Part shown: piece after piece, positions 7,302 to 15,748 of the stretch | Numbering within the stretch: position 1 is the stretch's first letter | Layout of the letters: every line of letters begins with the position of its first letter | Position numbers and translations under genes: made by a program | The notes under the pieces: generated by a model | Databases searched by the model: none | Told to the model about the DNA's origin: nothing | What the model saw: the letters and a program-made list of their open reading frames with translations, nothing else | Source: Paenibacillaceae bacterium | GTDB lineage: Bacteria > Bacillota > Bacilli > Paenibacillales > Paenibacillaceae | Length of the DNA stretch: 64,000 bases | Assembly: GCA_004134985.1 (NCBI GenBank) | Contig: REGQ01000065.1 | Location: 62,001-126,000 of the forward strand | Direction of reading: 5' to 3'

Positions 7302-8828
7302 CTATGCTTGCTACACAACACTTCAAGAAATTTACAGGAGGAAGCGGTAGTTCTCGAAGACGGTTCGAAAGGCCTGAAGCCCCCGCCAGATCACTTTGAC
7401 CCCCGGGTCACCGTCGCTTTTTCTTCCCAAGAAGCCGCCCAATTTAGCCAAAGCAAAGATGACCTCTCTTAAGGAGGGCGGCTGATCAGGGACGGTATTC
7501 GTTTTATTCGCTATCCGGTACAAAACACGCCACTCTTCGTCCTCCATGACGAGGGTGCAGGGGGCCTCGGGCTGTTGGCGAGCCAACTCCGTTAAATGCT
7601 GGAGTTGTAGGGCAATAATGCTGTACCACAACAAGAGCTTCCGAAGCCGGTCAGCTTGGCGTTCTTGCAGCTTTTCGACTTCGCAGCCGCTTTTTAACAC
7701 GTAGTGGAACCGTTCAATTCGCCAGCGCTTCACGTACCACGCCACCTTTTCGCTCGCATCTTCCAACGAGGTGACCGGCAGATTCGTGACTAGGAACCAT
7801 TCGATGGGCGACTGATCTGGCAGAGGCGTCACCTCGATGACGTGGATGAGGGTACACGAAAGCGGAGCAAATCCGGCTCGTTTTTGTTGTAGATGTGTAG
7901 GGACTCGTACCGTGTCGGTCAGATAGCGAACCGCCAGGGTGGTTTCTCGAGCGGGCACTCCCTTACGTGTATCTCGCGGAATGGAGACGGCCAAATGACC
8001 CGCTACCGGGCGCTGGCGGATCTCGTCAAACAGGAACCGCCCGTCTTCTTCGGTGATGCGATTTTGTACGGCACGTACCACATACGACTGCTCATCTTTT
8101 TCCAAGTGGTGGAAAAATTCAAAGAAATCCGCTTCCCGGTCTCCCATGTGAACCAGACGTATACTAGAGGGCAAGCTCTCCTTACTCGCTTTGGCGGTTT
8201 CGGTCCATTTGTAGCTTTCCTTTTCCTCATAAGGACGGTTTACTTTACGTTGCCCCTTAAGCTCGGGATCGCGGGACCAAATTTTTTGGTGTAGCAATCC
8301 CAGCGAGAGACCCGAGGTCGTCAGCACCAGACCCGAGTGCACGAATAGCCCTTTGGACTTGGGTGCTCGGCAATTGCCGAGGTCGGGCGTATGTTTCAGA
8401 TGCGTGTAATTCACTTCCGTTGTGTCCTGCACGCAAAGGAACACGGACTCACCGGTGGCTTGCATGCAACGGATCGTCTCGTTCCGATACCCTTCCATCA
8501 CATTTTCCTCGGTCAACTTTGGGTTCTGAAGGAGACGGTAGATCGCTGCCGCTTCAGCTGCGTCACGACTGGCTGCGGCTATGCTGAGGCCAGGGTGGCG
8601 TGCAAAGGTGCTCAGGGTGCGGATAAAACGATTGAGCGTGCGACCGCATGAAATCTTCATCCGTTTAAAGAAAGAAAAGTCGGGTGTGGCTACAAATGTG
8701 GGGTTCAGATGCTTATTCATCCTAATCTACCTTCCTTGAACTCATGTTGTTTCTATCCTACCAACTTTTCTTCATTTGCGCTATTCATCATTCATCCATA
8801 AAATGGATGTGTTGTGTAGCAAGCATAG
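7302..8828 (-). mobile_element. IS50-like (IS4 family) insertion sequence, complete
   Basis: A 1527-bp element bounded by perfect 20-bp terminal inverted repeats: CTATGCTTGCTACACAACAC at 7302-7321 and its complement at 8809-8828. It is flanked by a 9-bp target duplication (CTGTGGCAA). It holds one intact minus-strand transposase gene. It sits in an intergenic tandem repeat and breaks no gene, but it lies only ~100 bp upstream of the likely start of the germination operon. Confidence 0.93.
7332..8720 (-). CDS. IS4 family (IS50/Tn5-like) transposase
   Basis: A 462-residue DDE transposase, intact, filling the insertion sequence. Catalytic residues by motif are D99 (in QDTTEVNY), D194 (in MGDREADFFEF) and E336 in the Y-R-E-K signature (Y329, R332, E336, K343). 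These match the spacing of Tn5 transposase (D97, D188, E326). The N-terminal region is consistent with end binding and the beta-rich region between the second Asp and the Glu is typical of IS4-family enzymes. The 9-bp target duplication supports the IS50 subgroup. With intact ends and reading frame the element could still be active. Confidence 0.95.
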   Translation of the reverse strand: MNKHLNPTFVATPDFSFFKRMKISCGRTLNRFIRTLSTFARHPGLSIAAASRDAAEAAAIYRLLQNPKLTEENVMEGYRNETIRCMQATGESVFLCVQDTTEVNYTHLKHTPDLGNCRAPKSKGLFVHSGLVLTTSGLSLGLLHQKIWSRDPELKGQRKVNRPYEEKESYKWTETAKASKESLPSSIRLVHMGDREADFFEFFHHLEKDEQSYVVRAVQNRITEEDGRFLFDEIRQRPVAGHLAVSIPRDTRKGVPARETTLAVRYLTDTVRVPTHLQQKRAGFAPLSCTLIHVIEVTPLPDQSPIEWFLVTNLPVTSLEDASEKVAWYVKRWRIERFHYVLKSGCEVEKLQERQADRLRKLLLWYSIIALQLQHLTELARQQPEAPCTLVMEDEEWRVLYRIANKTNTVPDQPPSLREVIFALAKLGGFLGRKSDGDPGVKVIWRGLQAFRTVFENYRFLL

Positions 8829-8837
8829 CTGTGGCAA
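8809..8837. repeat. Right terminal inverted repeat and right target duplication
   Basis: GTGTTGTGTAGCAAGCATAG (8809-8828) is the exact complement of the left end; CTGTGGCAA (8829-8837) is the second copy of the target site. Confidence 0.92.
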
Positions 8838-8928
8838 GCGTTAGCGCAAGATCCCCACGAACAATTTGAGTAAAATTCCTCAAAATGCAAATACTTCATA
8901 CAAGACATCCACGAAATGGGGGCAACTC

Positions 8929-10017
8929 ATGCTAGACGGCAATCGTAAAATTGGCATTGTGCCTTTATTTTTTGTGCTTATTCTCAGTGTAGGCATCGTC
9001 AATCATGTGATGGTTATTCCCATTCTGCTTGGAACCGCTCATCGGGATGCATGGCTTGCGGTGTTGTTCTGCCTTCCAATACTGGCAGTGTGGCTTTTTT
9101 TTGTATATCTCATTATGAAAAACACCGGTCAGGAACGGCTCACTGACTGGCTAAAAGCCAAAACAGGCAGTGCCGTCACTTGGGGGGTACGTTGCCTTGC
9201 CATCCTTCTACTGTTCTCTATCGGCGCATCTTCCCTTCGTGATACCGCAGCATGGACGGTTGCCGCTTACCTTCCCAATACACCGTTAATTCTCATTACT
9301 CTCGTCACCGTTGGGCTATGCGCCACTGCAGCTGTTTCCGGTTTGCGATCACTTTCGATTACTTCCAGCATCCTGTTCCCCTTTGTCGTTACGCTCGGTT
9401 TTTTTGTCGCGTTTGCCAATGTCAAATTCAAAGATCACAGCCTCCTGCTTCCCATGCTCCAACATGGCATGAGCTCGGTCTGGCAAGGGATGATTTATGT
9501 TGGCGGAGGGCTGTCTGAAATTATTTTGCTGCTTTTTATTCAACAAAAAGTCGGGGGCCGCATTCGCTACTGGCATTTGATTCTGCTCGGCTTTTTCCTG
9601 GCTGGCCTGACATTGGGGCCCACGATGGCTTCCATCTCTGAATTTGGCCCATTTGAAGCTGCCAAGCAGCGCATGCCCGCTTATGAACAATGGCGGCTTT
9701 TGAGCATTGGGGATTTTATTGAACATCTGGATTTTCTATCGATTTTCCAATGGATGTGCGGCTCGTTCGTTCGCATAACACTGGCGATGTATCTAACAGT
9801 AGAACTACTTAATTTACATAAGCCAACGCATCGCTACATCGCCATCAGCGTAATCTCCTTGTCCTGGACCATCGCTACCCTATTGCAAATGAGAGACAAC
9901 CATTTTATTCATTACATGAAGTACATCCATTTCCCGGCCATGCTGCTATTCGCTGTCAGCTTCACGCTGTTTCTGCTGCTTGTTGTGCTGTTCAGCAATC
10001 GTAAGACTTCCAGATAG
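8929..10017 (+). CDS. Spore germination receptor B subunit (GerKB/GerAB family)
   Basis: A 362-residue APC-superfamily membrane protein with about ten membrane segments, the family's usual length. ATG 8929 is preferred, with a TGGGGG ribosome-like site just before. A longer frame from TTG 8866 has no ribosome site and would add 21 polar residues. GerAB-type subunits bind amino-acid or sugar germinants in the spore inner membrane and work with A and C subunits, which follow here. The gene is first in the operon, an unusual B-A-C order. The insertion sequence ends 100 bases upstream, so the native forespore promoter may be displaced or lie between 8838 and 8928; no clear sigma-G site was found. 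Confidence 0.85.
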   Translation: MLDGNRKIGIVPLFFVLILSVGIVNHVMVIPILLGTAHRDAWLAVLFCLPILAVWLFFVYLIMKNTGQERLTDWLKAKTGSAVTWGVRCLAILLLFSIGASSLRDTAAWTVAAYLPNTPLILITLVTVGLCATAAVSGLRSLSITSSILFPFVVTLGFFVAFANVKFKDHSLLLPMLQHGMSSVWQGMIYVGGGLSEIILLLFIQQKVGGRIRYWHLILLGFFLAGLTLGPTMASISEFGPFEAAKQRMPAYEQWRLLSIGDFIEHLDFLSIFQWMCGSFVRITLAMYLTVELLNLHKPTHRYIAISVISLSWTIATLLQMRDNHFIHYMKYIHFPAMLLFAVSFTLFLLLVVLFSNRKTSR

Positions 10018-10031
10018 GAGGCTTGTCTGCC

Positions 10032-11552
10032 ATGCCAATTTCAACCGCCAAAACTACCGCACTTGCCGAAGTTGACGAAGCCAAGCTCTTCCAATGGTTT
10101 GACCAATGCCATGATGTTCATTTAAAGCCTTACCGATTTGAAACGCCTACAGGAAGCTGCGCTGTCCTGATGGTTCACTGTGAAGTCGTAAGCGATGCCC
10201 GCATCCTTTACGATACCGTGCTTCCCAGGGTCACAACTATGTTTCAGGAAACCGGCAGTATTAATGAAGAACAAATGAACCAGATGCTGCCTATCAAACG
10301 GTTCCCAGATCAGTTGGCTGACCAGACCGCTGAACAGTATTTGTCGGCCAAAATTTTTGAAGGCCATCTCATCTTATTTCTGCCCGCCTTCCGCAAGCTG
10401 TGGACGATCGATATCGCCAAGCTGCCGCAGCGCAATCCGGAAGAGTCCAATACCGAAGTATCCATTCTTGGGCCCAAGGATGGCTTTACGGAAGAACTCT
10501 CCATGAATCTCGGACTCATTCGCAAGCGAATGCGCACCAATAATCTCGTTTGTGAATTCACGGAGATCGGCACACAATCGCGTACGAAAGTCGCACTGCT
10601 GTATATGAAAAACGTAGCCGAACCCAGCACCATCAAAGCGGTGCAAAAGCGGCTGGAGCATGTTACGCTGGAGAACATCATCAGCATTGCCCAGCTTGAG
10701 GAAGCTACCACCATTTCCCGGATTACATTATTTCCGTTGTTTACTTACTCCGGCCGCCCGGACTTTGTTGTGCAGAGTCTGACAAAGGGACGATTCGTGC
10801 TGCTGCTGGATGGCAATGCGATTGCTGCGATTGCGCCCGTCAATCTCTTCATGCTGCTCAAAAGCCCTGAGGATGCCCATTTTCCGTTTCTCGCTGTCGC
10901 ATTCGGCAGGATGCTGCGGCTAATCGGGTTTATTGTATCGGTCTTTCTCCCTGGCTTTTATATCAGCCTGACGAATTTTCACCCGGAACAAATTCCGATT
11001 CCGCTGCTGGCTACCGTCTCCATTGCTCGGCTGGGGTTGCCATTCTCTTTGTTTCAGGAGATGGTGCTTATTTTAATTCTCATGGAAATTTTAAGAGAAG
11101 CTGGCATTCGCCTGCCGACTGCGTTCGGTCAGACACTGACCGTCGTTGGCGGGCTTATTATCGGAGATGCCGCGATTCGCGCCGGATTGATCTCCCCAAC
11201 CATGCTCGTCATTACCGCGATTACAATCGTCGCCTCATCCACCCTTGGCAATCAGGCGTTAAGCGGGTCCCTTGCGGTGTTCCGTTTTGTCGTTTTTCTT
11301 GTATGCAGTGTGACAGGCATGTTCGGTTTCGTAAGCTGTGTGATTGGGCTCGTTATTTATTTATCCACCCTGCATTCGTTTGGGACGCCGTTCCTGTCCC
11401 CGGCTGGTCCGCTTAATTTGCGCGATTTGCCGCACGCGCTGCTGCGTCTGCCCCTCCAATTGCGCAAAAGCGCACCCGATACTGCCCAAACAGACAAACC
11501 CAAGCCGGAAGGAGCCACATCGGATGAAAACAAATCGAAGCATACGTCTTAA
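10032..11552 (+). CDS. Spore germination receptor A subunit (GerKA/GerAA family)
   Basis: A 506-residue protein. ATG 10032 is chosen because AGGAGG ends 10 bases before; TTG 10023 is too close to that site. The N-terminal ~240 residues are soluble, followed by four to six membrane segments between ~290 and ~460 and a polar tail. The pattern LPGFYISLTNFHPEQIP and the LVITAITIVASSTLGNQALSGSLAV region are typical of GerA proteins. The subunit forms part of the nutrient receptor and, in B. subtilis, an ion channel released on germinant binding. Its gene starts 14 bases after the B subunit stop and overlaps the C subunit start. Confidence 0.92.
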   Translation: MPISTAKTTALAEVDEAKLFQWFDQCHDVHLKPYRFETPTGSCAVLMVHCEVVSDARILYDTVLPRVTTMFQETGSINEEQMNQMLPIKRFPDQLADQTAEQYLSAKIFEGHLILFLPAFRKLWTIDIAKLPQRNPEESNTEVSILGPKDGFTEELSMNLGLIRKRMRTNNLVCEFTEIGTQSRTKVALLYMKNVAEPSTIKAVQKRLEHVTLENIISIAQLEEATTISRITLFPLFTYSGRPDFVVQSLTKGRFVLLLDGNAIAAIAPVNLFMLLKSPEDAHFPFLAVAFGRMLRLIGFIVSVFLPGFYISLTNFHPEQIPIPLLATVSIARLGLPFSLFQEMVLILILMEILREAGIRLPTAFGQTLTVVGGLIIGDAAIRAGLISPTMLVITAITIVASSTLGNQALSGSLAVFRFVVFLVCSVTGMFGFVSCVIGLVIYLSTLHSFGTPFLSPAGPLNLRDLPHALLRLPLQLRKSAPDTAQTDKPKPEGATSDENKSKHTS

Positions 11553-12702
11553 CTGCGCAGCCCTTTCTTTGCTGCTCTGCAGCTGTGTGCTCCTTGGCGG
11601 CTGTTGGGACAGCAAGGAAATTCAATTCAACACCTATGTCAGCTCCTATGGTATTGATTACTTTGATGGTCAATATCATACTTTTGCCCAAGTGCTGGAT
11701 TTCACGAGCATTGCAAGCACTGAAAGCAGCGGCACGAATGAACCCTCGCCCGTCTGGGTAGGGAAGGGCCAAGGTTCAACAATTGCCAGCGCCTTCTCCA
11801 CCCTTTATCGCACTTCCCAACAAAATATATCCTGGGGCCACATCACCTCACTCATTATTTCGGAAAGGGCAATGAAAGCAAAACAGAAAGAAATTTTCGA
11901 CAGTCTTAACCGATTTCGCGAACTTCGTTACAATATTATGATCTATGGGACCAATGAGCCGATCGAAAATTTGCTGTCAGCGACCCCGTTCTTCCGACTT
12001 TCGCCTTTGGCTTCGATTTTGAACAATCCTGAAGAAAACTACAAGCAGAATTCGGTTATTCCTCCACAGCATCTGTTTCGCTATATTGCTGAATATAATG
12101 AAATATCAATGAGCTCCTATCTGCCCTCCTTGTCCCTTAATCACTCGCAATGGGAAGAAGCAAAGCGACCGCATTCCCTGCTGGAGATCAACGGCGCCTA
12201 TTTCGAAACAGGCGGGAATTTGAAAGGGTTTATTTCGTGGGCGGATCTGCAAGGCTTTCAGTGGTTAAATAAAAAAACCAATACAACTTATTTAACGTTG
12301 GGCAGTCCGGAACCGTACAGTTCCATTATTTTGCGACGGCCACAGTTCACAATCAAACCGATCGTTGAAGGCGACAAGGCTCGTTTTCGGATAAAACTAA
12401 CGATCAAAGCTACGCTGCTTGAAATGCTGAAGGAGCAGAGCGAAGCGCAAATCGAGCGTGATGCGGCTGAAGCGATTAAACAGCAAATTATGACGCTTTT
12501 CAAAAAGGGGGTACAGAAGGAAATCGACATTTACCTGATTGGCGACACCTTGTTCCGCAGTTCTCCGCATGTCTGGGATAAGCTGACGAACCATGGCACC
12601 CGTTTTCTGCTGGACGAGCATTCCATCGAACAGCTTGATGTTACGGTCAAACTCGTTAACACCGGCAAATACAAATTGTATGAAGCGGGCAGACAAGCGT
12701 AA
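11524..12702 (+). CDS. Spore germination receptor C subunit, lipoprotein (GerKC/GerAC family)
   Basis: A 392-residue protein starting at ATG 11524 inside the end of gerA, with AAGGAG about 10 bases upstream. A lipoprotein signal peptide ends in the lipobox LLGGC at ~residue 26, followed by CWDSKEI, the hallmark of GerC subunits. The frame is open further upstream from 11344, but that part merely shadows gerA. The protein sits on the outer face of the spore inner membrane and completes the A/B/C receptor. The C-terminal domain has the expected alpha/beta pattern of Ger(x)C proteins. Confidence 0.93.
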   Translation: MKTNRSIRLNCAALSLLLCSCVLLGGCWDSKEIQFNTYVSSYGIDYFDGQYHTFAQVLDFTSIASTESSGTNEPSPVWVGKGQGSTIASAFSTLYRTSQQNISWGHITSLIISERAMKAKQKEIFDSLNRFRELRYNIMIYGTNEPIENLLSATPFFRLSPLASILNNPEENYKQNSVIPPQHLFRYIAEYNEISMSSYLPSLSLNHSQWEEAKRPHSLLEINGAYFETGGNLKGFISWADLQGFQWLNKKTNTTYLTLGSPEPYSSIILRRPQFTIKPIVEGDKARFRIKLTIKATLLEMLKEQSEAQIERDAAEAIKQQIMTLFKKGVQKEIDIYLIGDTLFRSSPHVWDKLTNHGTRFLLDEHSIEQLDVTVKLVNTGKYKLYEAGRQA

Positions 12703-12703
12703 A

Positions 12704-12738
12704 CAGCTTCCCCGCGATTAGCGGAGAAGCGTCGTTTC
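12704..12738 (+). terminator. Probable terminator of the germination operon
   Basis: Hairpin GCTTCCCCGC / GCGGAGAAGC immediately after the gerC stop, followed by a short GTCGTTT. The T-run is weak. Confidence 0.5.
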
Positions 12739-12772
12739 GCCAAGCAATAGAAGTTGCTTTTCCCGTCAGAAG

Positions 12773-14716
12773 TTATCCGCTTCGTCTGCTGTTCAAAATC
12801 CGAAACACCGACTGACAGAACTCTCCAATCGACGGCTCCTGCTGTTTCAAGGCTTCCGAAATCTCACTGCGGTCTTCAGAAGCGGCCCCGCTAGCCGTAC
12901 CGCGATGGACAGCATCCAGCCAACGGACAAAGATGGCGCGCGTCAACAGCGGGTTGTCTGCCCAATATTGTTCGGGAGAAGGTTCGGACTTAGGGAAGCG
13001 CGGCCCCATATCCACACCTGCAGGCATAATATTCCCCGAAGCTGGCAGAGACGGCAAGCCGCGGCCGCCCGGCAGACTCCGCGCAAGCACAATAATTGAC
13101 GAGGCTAGTCTTGCCGAAATCGGTTCGGCAGGGGCAGCATAATAGCTCGTGAACACACCCTTGGCTCCAAAATATTGAATCGCCTTCCCCTCCGCGGTCA
13201 GCGGATCAATATCACGGAAGAAACTGATGAGTTGATTATGCTTCAACAGCTCATCCTGCAAAACATCCACAGTGACCTCCCGAAGCAGCGTCCCCTTGCT
13301 AATCGCCAGATCGGCGGCAACCCCTGCGGCGAACCCCAACTGCATCCAGCAGGGCTCCATTCGAATTGTCCCCAGACCCATATGGGTTGAAGATACCGCC
13401 ACAGGCACAAGCAAGCCTTCTACCTTTCGTGGAATCATCACCCCGTAAGGGATCTGATATACCTCAGTAATCCAGCCAAGGCCGAGAAACCCTTCAAGCG
13501 CTACATTTTGCCCTGCTGGCTCCCGTTTGCGAACCGCATGCGAATCAATCGCATAGGCCCCAACAGCGATACTGTCGTAATGAATTGGCGATCTCTCCAA
13601 CCCTGGCGCGAGACGGGCATCATTTTCCGTGAATACATATTCGCCATGAATGCGCCGTCCCTCTCTAACATAAAGTTGCGGCGGGAAGTTATCGGTATCC
13701 ACAAACTCATCGGCGGCATATCCCCATTCGGATGCCTCTTCCCTGAAGGAATTTGGCAGTGATTCGTCTTGCTGCAAAAACCATAGCAGCCCTTGAATAT
13801 AATGCTTGTGACGAATAATAATGTCCTCTCTTACCTGCCGATCCCCCTCTATATACCCTTCATTTCCTTCCGGAAGATCGCTGGAGCACATGCAGTAATG
13901 GTGGTTATTCGCATCCGTCTTGCCCCCTGGCACTGGCAAAATATTAAGCACATCACGTATAGAGCGAATACGTCCAGCCGCCACATCCCCGGCAAGGCTT
14001 ATATAATCTTCACGCCGGTATACCGGCGGCTGCACAACGGCTGCCCGATTGGTGGGCACCTTCGTGAGGCAGAGCCGATAATTATAAGCTTGGATACGTT
14101 CGTCGCCTTCCCCGGTGCTGCCTGGCAGCACTTCCTTCGTCTCATCGAAATTCATGTACAGCACACCGGCATATTCCTCATTCCACTGATCGCGCGACTC
14201 GCGGCCGGTTTCAAATGGCACACCTGCCATTGCTGCCAGATCCCCTTCATACGTTCCATCAATAAAAACAGCCGCGCTCCACTGACGCTCGGTCTCTTCC
14301 TCCTGAGATGACACAACAATGCTGGTCAGTCTGGAATCAGTGACCACTGCTGACATAACGGAATGAAGACATTTCAACTCCAGAAGAGGCTCATTTTCTA
14401 TCATCTCATGAAAAAGCTTGGCTGCCAGCGAAGGTTCAAAAAACATGCCGCCATTGCAAGCTGCTACCTGCTCGGAATCTGCGCCGTAGCGATTCGTATA
14501 ATAATTTAAGACCTTGCCTGCAAACTCCCGGTAGATAGCGCCGGAAGCTTCCAGCCAATCAATATCGGTGCGCCCGAGACCGCTTGTCATCATGCCGCCG
14601 ACCCAGCGGGTTGGCTCAATCAGCAGCGTTTTATTGCCGCGGCGGGCCGCCCCGATAGCCGCTCCAATCCCGCCCGGCGTCGCTCCATATACGATAACAT
14701 CCCAATGTTTGTTCAT
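12773..14716 (-). CDS. FAD-dependent oxidoreductase (FAD_oxidored family)
   Basis: A 647-residue flavoprotein. ATG 14716 has GGAGG at a better distance than ATG 14731. The N-terminus carries the dinucleotide-binding motif GATPGGIGAAIGAARRG (a GxxxGGxxAA variant seen in this family) and a WVGGMMTSGLG loop typical of PF12831 proteins. Such enzymes are often found in carbohydrate or secondary-metabolite gene groups and their substrates are mostly unknown. No signal peptide is seen, so it is cytoplasmic. The divergent AraC regulator at 14923 suggests inducer-controlled expression. The gene stands alone; nothing here identifies the substrate. Confidence 0.8.
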   Translation of the reverse strand: MNKHWDVIVYGATPGGIGAAIGAARRGNKTLLIEPTRWVGGMMTSGLGRTDIDWLEASGAIYREFAGKVLNYYTNRYGADSEQVAACNGGMFFEPSLAAKLFHEMIENEPLLELKCLHSVMSAVVTDSRLTSIVVSSQEEETERQWSAAVFIDGTYEGDLAAMAGVPFETGRESRDQWNEEYAGVLYMNFDETKEVLPGSTGEGDERIQAYNYRLCLTKVPTNRAAVVQPPVYRREDYISLAGDVAAGRIRSIRDVLNILPVPGGKTDANNHHYCMCSSDLPEGNEGYIEGDRQVREDIIIRHKHYIQGLLWFLQQDESLPNSFREEASEWGYAADEFVDTDNFPPQLYVREGRRIHGEYVFTENDARLAPGLERSPIHYDSIAVGAYAIDSHAVRKREPAGQNVALEGFLGLGWITEVYQIPYGVMIPRKVEGLLVPVAVSSTHMGLGTIRMEPCWMQLGFAAGVAADLAISKGTLLREVTVDVLQDELLKHNQLISFFRDIDPLTAEGKAIQYFGAKGVFTSYYAAPAEPISARLASSIIVLARSLPGGRGLPSLPASGNIMPAGVDMGPRFPKSEPSPEQYWADNPLLTRAIFVRWLDAVHRGTASGAASEDRSEISEALKQQEPSIGEFCQSVFRILNSRRSG

Positions 14717-14922
14717 TTCTGCATCCTCCAAGAATTGGTTTTCTTCAGTTTAATGATTCCGCAGGCTTGCTTCCATGCAGAAAGGATGCTGACAGATGCA
14801 CTTTTTTTCATCTATAGTTGTAGAGTTGCGATAACTGGGGGTACACTTGAAGCAGCCTCACGACGGCGCAGTATGCCCAATAAGGCATTTCCCAATCCTT
14901 GGGATAAAGGAGTGATTCTGCA

Positions 14923-15726
14923 ATGAACTACCCGCTTCATAGCGCATTTTATTTTTTTTCACAGGATAAACCAAAGTTTGTTCTTCCTGTCGGACGCGAT
15001 GAGGCCAATTGGATGATGTTTGCTGTCGAGGAAGGCAGCTTTCGCTTTGCCGTCAATCTGATTGAGGGTGTGATCGGACCTGGAGAGGTGCTTCTTTGCC
15101 CGCCTGGCTGTGATTTGCACAGAGAGGTTATTGCCCCGCTTACGATCCACTATCTCGGGTTCGCTCCTGCTCCCACAGATGAAGAAGAGGGATATGAACT
15201 ACTGGAATGGATCAAGGAGACGAGCAGTTACCGGATTTCTGTCGAGGACAAGGGACGCTACTATTCCACACTCCAGAGATTGAAACAGACCTTTGACAAG
15301 CAGGACCGATTCTCACAACAACAAAATATTCATTATATAAATGATCTCTGGATGCTGCTTAGCCAGGAGTTCGCACTGCGGCTTCAACGTGCAAAACCAC
15401 TGCCCGACGCCAGTATGCTGAGCGCCAGACAGTGGTTGGAACAGCAGGCGATGCGCCCTTTGCTGCTGCAGGAGCTTTCCCTTCATCTAAATATGACCCG
15501 CGTCGCATTGACACGCAAATTCCGTGCTGCCTTCGGAATGACGCCCAAAGATTACCTTACCCTGCTTCGCATGGCGCGGGCCAAGTCGCTGCTAGCAAAT
15601 ACCGACTATACCATCGATCATATTGCAGCGCTGTGCGGCTATGAAAACGGCTATTACTTCAGCCGGATTTTTAATAAGCACACCCATTTGCGGCCATCGG
15701 TTTTTCGCAAGAAATTCAGTATATAG
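14923..15726 (+). CDS. AraC family transcriptional regulator
   Basis: A 267-residue protein starting at ATG 14923 after AAGGAG. An N-terminal cupin-type sensing region (~1-150) contains the GEVLLCPPGCDLHRE turn; the C-terminal ~100 residues are two helix-turn-helix motifs with the AraC signature ending in GYENGYYFSRIFNKH. It is divergent from the FAD oxidoreductase gene with about 206 bases between the two starts, so it most likely controls that gene. The effector is unknown, though a sugar is common for this architecture. Confidence 0.88.
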   Translation: MNYPLHSAFYFFSQDKPKFVLPVGRDEANWMMFAVEEGSFRFAVNLIEGVIGPGEVLLCPPGCDLHREVIAPLTIHYLGFAPAPTDEEEGYELLEWIKETSSYRISVEDKGRYYSTLQRLKQTFDKQDRFSQQQNIHYINDLWMLLSQEFALRLQRAKPLPDASMLSARQWLEQQAMRPLLLQELSLHLNMTRVALTRKFRAAFGMTPKDYLTLLRMARAKSLLANTDYTIDHIAALCGYENGYYFSRIFNKHTHLRPSVFRKKFSI

Positions 15727-15744
15727 CTGGCGAAAGCCAGCTGA
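15723..15744. terminator. Short hairpin between convergent genes
   Basis: TAGCTGGC-GAAA-GCCAGCTG, an 8-bp stem with a GAAA loop, overlaps the AraC stop and lies just before the rtcB stop on the other strand. No T-run follows, so it is at best a weak bidirectional terminator. Confidence 0.4.
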
Positions 15745-15748
15745 ATTG

